A stretch of 64,000 bases of DNA, taken from Kluyveromyces lactis (Eukaryota > Ascomycota > Saccharomycetes > Saccharomycetales > Saccharomycetaceae). The notes beneath the pieces were generated by a model that did not search any database, had not been told where the DNA came from, and saw only the letters and a list, made by a program, of their open reading frames with translations. Location of the stretch: assembly GCF_000002515.2 (NCBI RefSeq), contig NC_006042.1, positions 1,984,001 through 2,048,000 on the forward strand. The letters run 5' to 3'. This document shows, one piece after another, positions 58,656 through 64,000 of this stretch (positions within the stretch are counted from its first letter, which is position 1; each line of letters starts with the position of its first letter). The position numbers and the translations under genes are program-made.

Positions 58656-60929
58656 ATGGTTTCTAAATCATCTGGATTTTTACCGAACTCTTCAGACTTG
58701 CGATTGAGAGAAAGAAAAGCACAATTCGATGGTACAGAGGTTTTAGAGGACTTCTTAAGAGATAATGAACCTGTAGAGGATAAGCTGGTGAAGCCATTGA
58801 AATCTTCAATATTTTCCAACAGAAACCACCGATTTCACACATATGTTTGCTTATTACTAACACTGGTATCTTTCGTGCTTCGGTTCTACAAGATTGACAG
58901 AAGCAACATCGTTGTCTGGGACGAGGCTCATTTTGGGAAATTTGGATCATATTATTTAAAGCATGAGTTCTACCATGATGTGCATCCACCATTGGGCAAG
59001 ATGTTGATAGGTTTAGGTGAATACCTCGCGGGATTTGATGGTAACTTTGACTTTAGTTCCAACTCTAGTTATCCCGATGAGGTAAATTTCAAGATTATGA
59101 GGCAATTCAATGCTATATTTAGCTCACTGTGCACACCCTTAGCATTCTATGCAGCCAGGAATCTTAATTTTAGTATGCCAACCGTTTATCTCGTAGCCTT
59201 AATGGTTTGTTTCGAACACTCATATATTGTTTTGGGTAAATTCGTGCTATTGGATTCCATGTTACTGTTCTTTACTGTTCTTACCTTCTATTGTTTATCG
59301 CAGCTTTATAGGTTAAGAGAGTGTCAACTTACTGTGAAATGGCTGGCTTGGATTCTGGCCACTGGTTTCTCCATTGGATGCGTATGTTCAGTCAAGTGGG
59401 TTGGTCTTCTAATCACAGCTCTAGTGGGCATTTACACGGTGTCAGAATTATACTGTCTACATTGCGATAGATCATTATCCAAGACTAAATACCTTGGGCA
59501 TTGGATAGTGAGAATTTCGGCCTTAATCGTCTTTCCTTTGATTCTTTACATGGTTTTCTTCAAAATTCATTTTACTCTGCTTTATAAAACTGGCACTGGA
59601 GATTCATCTACGCATAGTCTGTTCCAAGCTAATCTTGAAGGAGCTCAAATAAAGCCGAGCCCTAGAGATATAGCATTTGGATCGTGTATCTCTCTAAGAT
59701 CTCATGGTTTAAGTCCTGGGTTATTACATTCACATCCACAAACTTATCCTGATGGATCCAATCAAAGACAGGTGACGGGTTACAGCTATCGTGATGGAAA
59801 TAACAATTGGATTGTCAAATATTCTAGATCGTCGGGAAAGGCGAGCGCAGAAGAAAGGGTTTACAGCGATAACATTTTATTCCTTAAAGATGGTGACTTA
59901 TTGCGATTGGTTCATGAAAAAACCAAAAACAATTTGCACACGCATCAGATCCCTTCTCATGTTTCTAAAGGGCATTATGAAGTATCAGGCTATGGTAATG
60001 ATGCTGTAGGCGATCTTAAGGACGACTGGATTATTGAGGTTGTCGAACAGTTACCAACTGGAAATAACACAATGGAAAATAAAGCCCTGATTCATCCCCT
60101 CACCACTAGTTTTAGATTGAGAAACAAGGAGCTCGGCTGTTACTTGGCAGCCACTGGTCTATCATATCCTGGTTGGGGTTACAATCAAGCAGAAATCGTT
60201 TGCAAATATCCATGGAACCAGCGTGACAAATCCACCTGGTGGAATGTCGAGGATCACATAAATTCTAATCTGCACATTGACCAAACTTTCACTCCACCTC
60301 CAACAAAGTTTTGGACCGACTTTGTGGTTATAAACTTTGCTATGGCAGCATCAAATAATGCCTTGATACCAGATCTGGATAAATACGACAGAATTGCAAG
60401 TGAACCATGGGAATGGCCTATTCTCTACAAAGGGTTACGTATGTGCAATTGGAATGATAAAACCGTGAAGTATTACCTTCTCGGTTCACCTTTCAATACT
60501 TGGCTGTCTACGGCTGCTTTGCCTATATTGTTAATCTTAGTCTCTATGGAACTCTTTAGGTATCAACGCCAATCACTCCAGTTAAACGAAAAAAAAGCAT
60601 GGAATTTATTTGCTTGTGCAGGATTATCATTCATTGGTTGGCTACTTCATTACGCTCCATTTTTTATCATGGGAAGAGTAACATACATACATCATTATGT
60701 CCCTGCCTTGTTTTTCGCAATTATGACTTTCGCCTATGTTGTCGACTTCGCACTGGCTAATTCGAACAGGTACCTAAAAGTAGTTGCATATTCGTCTCTG
60801 TACGCGGGGTGTACCTTTACTTATTGGTATTTTGCTCCATTCTGTCAGGGTATGCCGGAGCCAAATTTAACATATGTTAATCTTGAATTACTTCCTAGTT
60901 GGGATGTAACGAACGCGCAGTACAATTAA
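58656..60929 (+). CDS. PMT6: Protein O-mannosyltransferase Pmt6
   Basis: ER membrane enzyme moving mannose from dolichol-phosphate mannose to Ser/Thr of secretory proteins. 757 residues from the first ATG at 58656 (S. cerevisiae Pmt6 759). GT39 family: the catalytic DE motif in VVWDEAHFGKFGSYYL (about 88-103), HDVHPPLGKMLIGLGEY, about ten membrane segments, and a luminal MIR block at about 325-520 (LLHSHPQTYPDGSNQRQVTGYSY; LHTHQIPSHVSKGHYEVSGYGN). Sequence belongs to the PMT2 subfamily (Pmt2/3/6); Pmt6 is chosen because of synteny with YPP1 and ELP2. Its stop is 43 bp from the ELP2 stop. Confidence 0.93.
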   Translation: MVSKSSGFLPNSSDLRLRERKAQFDGTEVLEDFLRDNEPVEDKLVKPLKSSIFSNRNHRFHTYVCLLLTLVSFVLRFYKIDRSNIVVWDEAHFGKFGSYYLKHEFYHDVHPPLGKMLIGLGEYLAGFDGNFDFSSNSSYPDEVNFKIMRQFNAIFSSLCTPLAFYAARNLNFSMPTVYLVALMVCFEHSYIVLGKFVLLDSMLLFFTVLTFYCLSQLYRLRECQLTVKWLAWILATGFSIGCVCSVKWVGLLITALVGIYTVSELYCLHCDRSLSKTKYLGHWIVRISALIVFPLILYMVFFKIHFTLLYKTGTGDSSTHSLFQANLEGAQIKPSPRDIAFGSCISLRSHGLSPGLLHSHPQTYPDGSNQRQVTGYSYRDGNNNWIVKYSRSSGKASAEERVYSDNILFLKDGDLLRLVHEKTKNNLHTHQIPSHVSKGHYEVSGYGNDAVGDLKDDWIIEVVEQLPTGNNTMENKALIHPLTTSFRLRNKELGCYLAATGLSYPGWGYNQAEIVCKYPWNQRDKSTWWNVEDHINSNLHIDQTFTPPPTKFWTDFVVINFAMAASNNALIPDLDKYDRIASEPWEWPILYKGLRMCNWNDKTVKYYLLGSPFNTWLSTAALPILLILVSMELFRYQRQSLQLNEKKAWNLFACAGLSFIGWLLHYAPFFIMGRVTYIHHYVPALFFAIMTFAYVVDFALANSNRYLKVVAYSSLYAGCTFTYWYFAPFCQGMPEPNLTYVNLELLPSWDVTNAQYN

Positions 60930-60972
60930 TCTATTTAAAATACTTATGCGGTACTATTTAGATACTTATACA

Positions 60973-63354
60973 CTAATCTTTGAATGTGCTTATATTTAAC
61001 GAATAAATGCGTGTAGATGTGTCAGCGCTTCCGACACCAAGTAAAAGTTTTCCGTTTTCGACTAAGTTACTCCATCTTAATCGATTGATCTTATCAGCAG
61101 GTGTAATAGCCCAATCAATTTCGGTAATGTCATTAAAGCTTTCTGTATACGAAAGAATTCGAATGGCACCGCTTTCAAAACCTACGGCAAGCAAAACCTT
61201 TTCGTTATATAAATCTTTGTGAACGGAGATGGAGGTTACAGGTTCTGAAAACCGTATGCTATTCTCCAATTCTACAGACGTAGCTTCGTCTTCTTTTGAT
61301 AATCTCCAAAACTTCAACGTTTTGTCACGGGATGCAGTAATAAATGCCAATCCTTTGGCCAATGGTACCCAATCAGCATCCCAAATAATTCTACTATGTG
61401 GTTTTTCTTTGAAGCTTCTGAGAACAAAGCTGTTATTATCAAAGTTTCTTTCCCACAAGGACCACAGTCTATCTCTACTAACACTCAAGAGATAACGATT
61501 ATCCTTTGAGAATCGTAACTTTGTGATTGTCAAATTATGGAAAGGAAGAACCTGAGGCAATTGATTCCAATTCTCGGCATCAAATAATCTAATTACCGCA
61601 TGCTGAGCGTTGTTAGATTTACAGGCCGTTGCGATTAATTTCCTATCTGGCGAAACATCAATACAGGAAATCTCATATCCATGTCCATATAGCTTTTCAA
61701 TTTCAGGCCATAAAGTGTGTCTCTGTAACTGATCTTCTAAAGGCGGAGTTAAAAGTTCATCAATCAATTCAGAAGATATGTTTTTGGTTTCTGCGGTTTC
61801 TCTGGCATCTGGATCATCATCCGATTCGTTCTCATCAACATCGGTAGTCGCTTTGTTAGAAAGACCTAATGCTGGTAATGCTGCAGAATCTGGAAGGTCA
61901 CCGTTATGTTCAGTCTTAATCCCGCTGAATTTTTGCAGTAGCTGAGCGACGGCTTTTGGTTCGTCAAAGGATCTTAGAATTTTTTCATCTCCTCCACTAA
62001 CGAATCTCGTATTAGAAATGGGTTCAACACAAAGCATGTCATACCCATGAATTTGGGGTCTAGCCATCTCACACCAAGATGGTGTCTTTCTTTCTACACC
62101 AGATGTCTCATATTTCCACTCAGCAAATAATCTTGTGGTTTGATCCAGCGAAGTAGATAGCAAATAATTCCCATCGATAGACCATGCGACGTCTGTCACG
62201 GATTTCGTAGCTCCTGTAATACCAAGTTCCTGGTCCCATAATAATCCATCAGTTGAAGTCCAAATTCTCCAAGATCCAGTTTTACCATTGGTTAGAATAA
62301 CATCCTTTCCATCGTGGGTGAACCATATACAGGACCAGAAACCACCAGATGAACCAGTTGCAGTTGATGCACCTTTCGAGGATAGCTCACCGAGTCTAGA
62401 TGAACAGATCCAAATTCCGGAAATGGTATCAGGCTCCCAAACCATCACAGCCGTGTCTGCAGTAGAAGTGAGAAGCTGTAATTTCGTTTTATGCCATTGT
62501 AACGAAGAAATCCAGTCATCATGACCCATGATCAATGCTTCAAAATTTATGGCCACATGGACATCTGCAGAGATGTCAAACTTGTAAATCTTATTGCTTA
62601 GCAAAGTCAACTTCTTTTCATCTTCTTCAGAGGTATCAATCTTTTCATTAGTTCTAATTCTCCAGAGTCTAATATAACGGTCCTGTGATCCTGATGCAAG
62701 TAAATAATCACCCGGTACTGTTTCTCTGAACACCAAACTCTTGATCCAATCTTCATGTCCTTCCAATTTGGTAGCAAATTCTAGCTTGGACACACCTTCA
62801 GAATTTGAGACGAGACTGTAAATGAATACATTGACGTTGGTACCACCAATAGCGAGAATAAACTGAGTCTTCTCGATTTCATGCATTGATAAACAAAGTG
62901 GAAATACACCTTTCTGGACCGAAAATTCCTCTTGCAAAACATACTGATCCTCAATGAAAGACCAGACTGAGATGGAACCATCTGCACATCCAACAACCAG
63001 TAAATTTTTTAAAACTGCAAATACAGTGATAGTGTGTTTATGATGTTTTATTACTTGGATGCATTCAACTTCATCCATATGCCCTTCTCTCAATTTGGGA
63101 AAGTTCCACACTCTCACTTCGAAATCTTCCGAAGCGGACACCATCATATCAGTCCCCTTCACAAACCTGACACATGTGACTTCGGCAGTATGTCCCTTGA
63201 GAGTCTTGAACACGCCGTGATGGGAAGTGTCCATAGACTTCCATAGTGCTATCGTCTTACCTGCACCATATGCAACAACCTTGGTAGTCTCCTCTAAGTC
63301 TGAGACTTGAGTCTGTTTGTTGGCGCCAATGAAAATAGATTCTTGTGACAGCAT
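60973..63354 (-). CDS. ELP2: Elongator complex subunit Elp2
   Basis: WD40 scaffold of Elongator, which makes the cm5U-type modifications at wobble U34 of tRNAs. 793 residues (S. cerevisiae 788). Two seven-bladed propellers: first from SVLRGHTAEVTCVRF-like repeats (KGHTAEVTCVRFVKG, EGHEDWIKSLVF, MGHDDWISSLQWHKTKLQLLTSTADTAVMVWEP) and second from residue about 370 (VTDVAWSIDGNYLLSTSLDQTTRLF, YGHGYEISCIDVSPDRKLIATACKS, ITKLRFSKDNRYLLSVSRDRLWSLWE). Five tandem GAGAT units lie upstream. Confidence 0.96.
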   Translation of the reverse strand: MLSQESIFIGANKQTQVSDLEETTKVVAYGAGKTIALWKSMDTSHHGVFKTLKGHTAEVTCVRFVKGTDMMVSASEDFEVRVWNFPKLREGHMDEVECIQVIKHHKHTITVFAVLKNLLVVGCADGSISVWSFIEDQYVLQEEFSVQKGVFPLCLSMHEIEKTQFILAIGGTNVNVFIYSLVSNSEGVSKLEFATKLEGHEDWIKSLVFRETVPGDYLLASGSQDRYIRLWRIRTNEKIDTSEEDEKKLTLLSNKIYKFDISADVHVAINFEALIMGHDDWISSLQWHKTKLQLLTSTADTAVMVWEPDTISGIWICSSRLGELSSKGASTATGSSGGFWSCIWFTHDGKDVILTNGKTGSWRIWTSTDGLLWDQELGITGATKSVTDVAWSIDGNYLLSTSLDQTTRLFAEWKYETSGVERKTPSWCEMARPQIHGYDMLCVEPISNTRFVSGGDEKILRSFDEPKAVAQLLQKFSGIKTEHNGDLPDSAALPALGLSNKATTDVDENESDDDPDARETAETKNISSELIDELLTPPLEDQLQRHTLWPEIEKLYGHGYEISCIDVSPDRKLIATACKSNNAQHAVIRLFDAENWNQLPQVLPFHNLTITKLRFSKDNRYLLSVSRDRLWSLWERNFDNNSFVLRSFKEKPHSRIIWDADWVPLAKGLAFITASRDKTLKFWRLSKEDEATSVELENSIRFSEPVTSISVHKDLYNEKVLLAVGFESGAIRILSYTESFNDITEIDWAITPADKINRLRWSNLVENGKLLLGVGSADTSTRIYSLNISTFKD

Positions 63355-63834
63355 TATGCTAGATGCAGTGCACTTTATGGAGTACTAAGTGTACAGAACC
63401 AAGAAAGTAATGGAGCTTGTCCAGTTAGTGTACCATTCTATGTAATTTGACGGCATCTCAGATTTCTATTACTGAAAAAAAAATTGTTTCCATGTACAAT
63501 GAGATGAGATGAGATGAGATGAGATGGAAAACGATATGAAACTAAGTATATCAAAAGAAAAGAACATATTAAATTAGTTCAATAAATAAACCATCCATTC
63601 AATGGACATGTAGATTTATATAAATGTTTTGTAATCACCGTATGTACAAAAAAAATAATAAATAGTAAACCTTGGGCAATTCATAATGTCATGATCCCTA
63701 TATTAGTGTTTTTCTGGAGTTCAGAAGAAAGGATGTCTTGGTAATGGTGAAAGTGGGACAACTTCAGTCCCTCAAGAATCCTATCGCTGAGCTAATGTTT
63801 GTATGAATCTTAGTATATCGCATGGGAATGAAGA
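63355..63834. promoter_or_regulatory. ELP2 promoter with GAGAT array / ILV3 3' region
   Basis: 480 bp. Five perfect GAGAT units at 63501-63525, about 150 bp upstream of ELP2. Remaining sequence is AT-rich with the ILV3 3' end. Confidence 0.65.
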
Positions 63835-64000
63835 TTAGTTCAAATCAGTCACGCAACCATGGGAAGCATTTGAAACCAATTTTGCGTACTTGGATAAACA
63901 TCCTCTAGTATAACGTGGAGGTGGAGCAGTCCATGTACTTCTACGTTCAGCGATTTCTTCTTCTGGAACTAACAAGTCAATCTTGTTGTTATCAGCATCA
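63835..64000 (-). CDS. ILV3: Dihydroxyacid dehydratase Ilv3, C-terminal fragment
   Basis: The last 55 codons and stop of a gene that continues past the right edge. The encoded tail ([20 protein letters not shown], then [20 protein letters not shown], then [13 protein letters not shown]) is characteristic of the mitochondrial iron-sulfur dihydroxyacid dehydratase of branched-chain amino-acid synthesis. In S. cerevisiae ILV3 is YJR016C, near TMA22 (YJR014W), so the neighbourhood is preserved with YPP1-PMT6-ELP2 between. Confidence 0.93.
   Translation of the reverse strand, partial: DADNNKIDLLVPEEEIAERRSTWTAPPPRYTRGCLSKYAKLVSNASHGCVTDLN

Overview
This is a 64 kb stretch of nuclear chromosome from a budding yeast of the family Saccharomycetaceae. 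Nearly every gene is a recognisable one-to-one relative of a Saccharomyces cerevisiae gene, genes are compact and apparently intronless, and four tRNA genes have typical budding-yeast sequences and introns. The gene order interleaves pairs of S. cerevisiae regions that arose by whole-genome duplication: SPO14/DAL80/DID2/CAF4/SPC34/KAE1 (chr XI) with GZF3/CCT7/MDV1 (chr X), and SWR1/MSN5/MRX8/MRPS28/MATE (chr IV) with RTC3/RPF1/GAR1 (chr VIII). This is what an unduplicated (pre-WGD) lineage should look like. The genus is probably Kluyveromyces or a close relative; this is inference from gene content, base composition and the length of the PDR5 protein, not from a search.

Layout. 1-17 kb: SPO14 (phospholipase D), a GATA-type nitrogen repressor (GZF3/DAL80 family) behind a 2 kb promoter rich in GATAAG, DID2 (ESCRT-III), CCT7 (chaperonin), tRNA-Leu(CAA), MDV1/CAF4 (mitochondrial fission), SPC34 (DASH kinetochore complex), KAE1 (tRNA t6A). 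17.4-18.3 kb: a tRNA-Arg(UCU)/tRNA-Asp(GUC) tandem pair and tRNA-Pro(UGG). 18.5-30 kb: a mitochondrial serine O-acetyltransferase-type enzyme (cysA/cys2 family) that S. cerevisiae lacks, MRPS28, GAR1, MRX8, MSN5, RPF1. 30-39 kb: a PDR5-type drug efflux pump, a divergent Dbl/PH-like putative Rho exchange factor with no S. cerevisiae counterpart I can name, and RTC3. 39.8-54.8 kb: SWR1, a MATE transporter, a GCR1-C-domain putative transcription factor, CIC1, ELF1, COX6, RCN1. 55-64 kb: TMA22, YPP1, PMT6, ELP2, and the 3' end of ILV3 running off the right edge.

Functional threads. Several genes serve ribosome biogenesis or translation (GAR1, RPF1, CIC1, TMA22, ELP2), and their upstream regions carry GATGAG/CTCATC repeats (PAC-like), with RRPE-like AAAATTTT motifs at three of them. 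Sulfur-amino-acid control (CACGTG plus CTGTGG) lies before the acetyltransferase gene, pleiotropic drug response elements lie in the PDR5 intergenic region, and Reb1-type CGGGTAA sites recur in the longer intergenic regions.

Start codons: where an open frame extends upstream only through a non-ATG codon, the first in-frame ATG was used (SPO14, CCT7, MDV1, the acetyltransferase, MRPS28, PDR5, the Dbl-like gene, the GCR1-C gene, YPP1, PMT6). No transposon, LTR, virus-like element, CRISPR array, centromere or rRNA gene was seen. I found no wholly undescribed multi-gene system; the least explained items are the Dbl-like gene, the GCR1-C-domain gene, and several 0.9-1.5 kb gene-free intervals.
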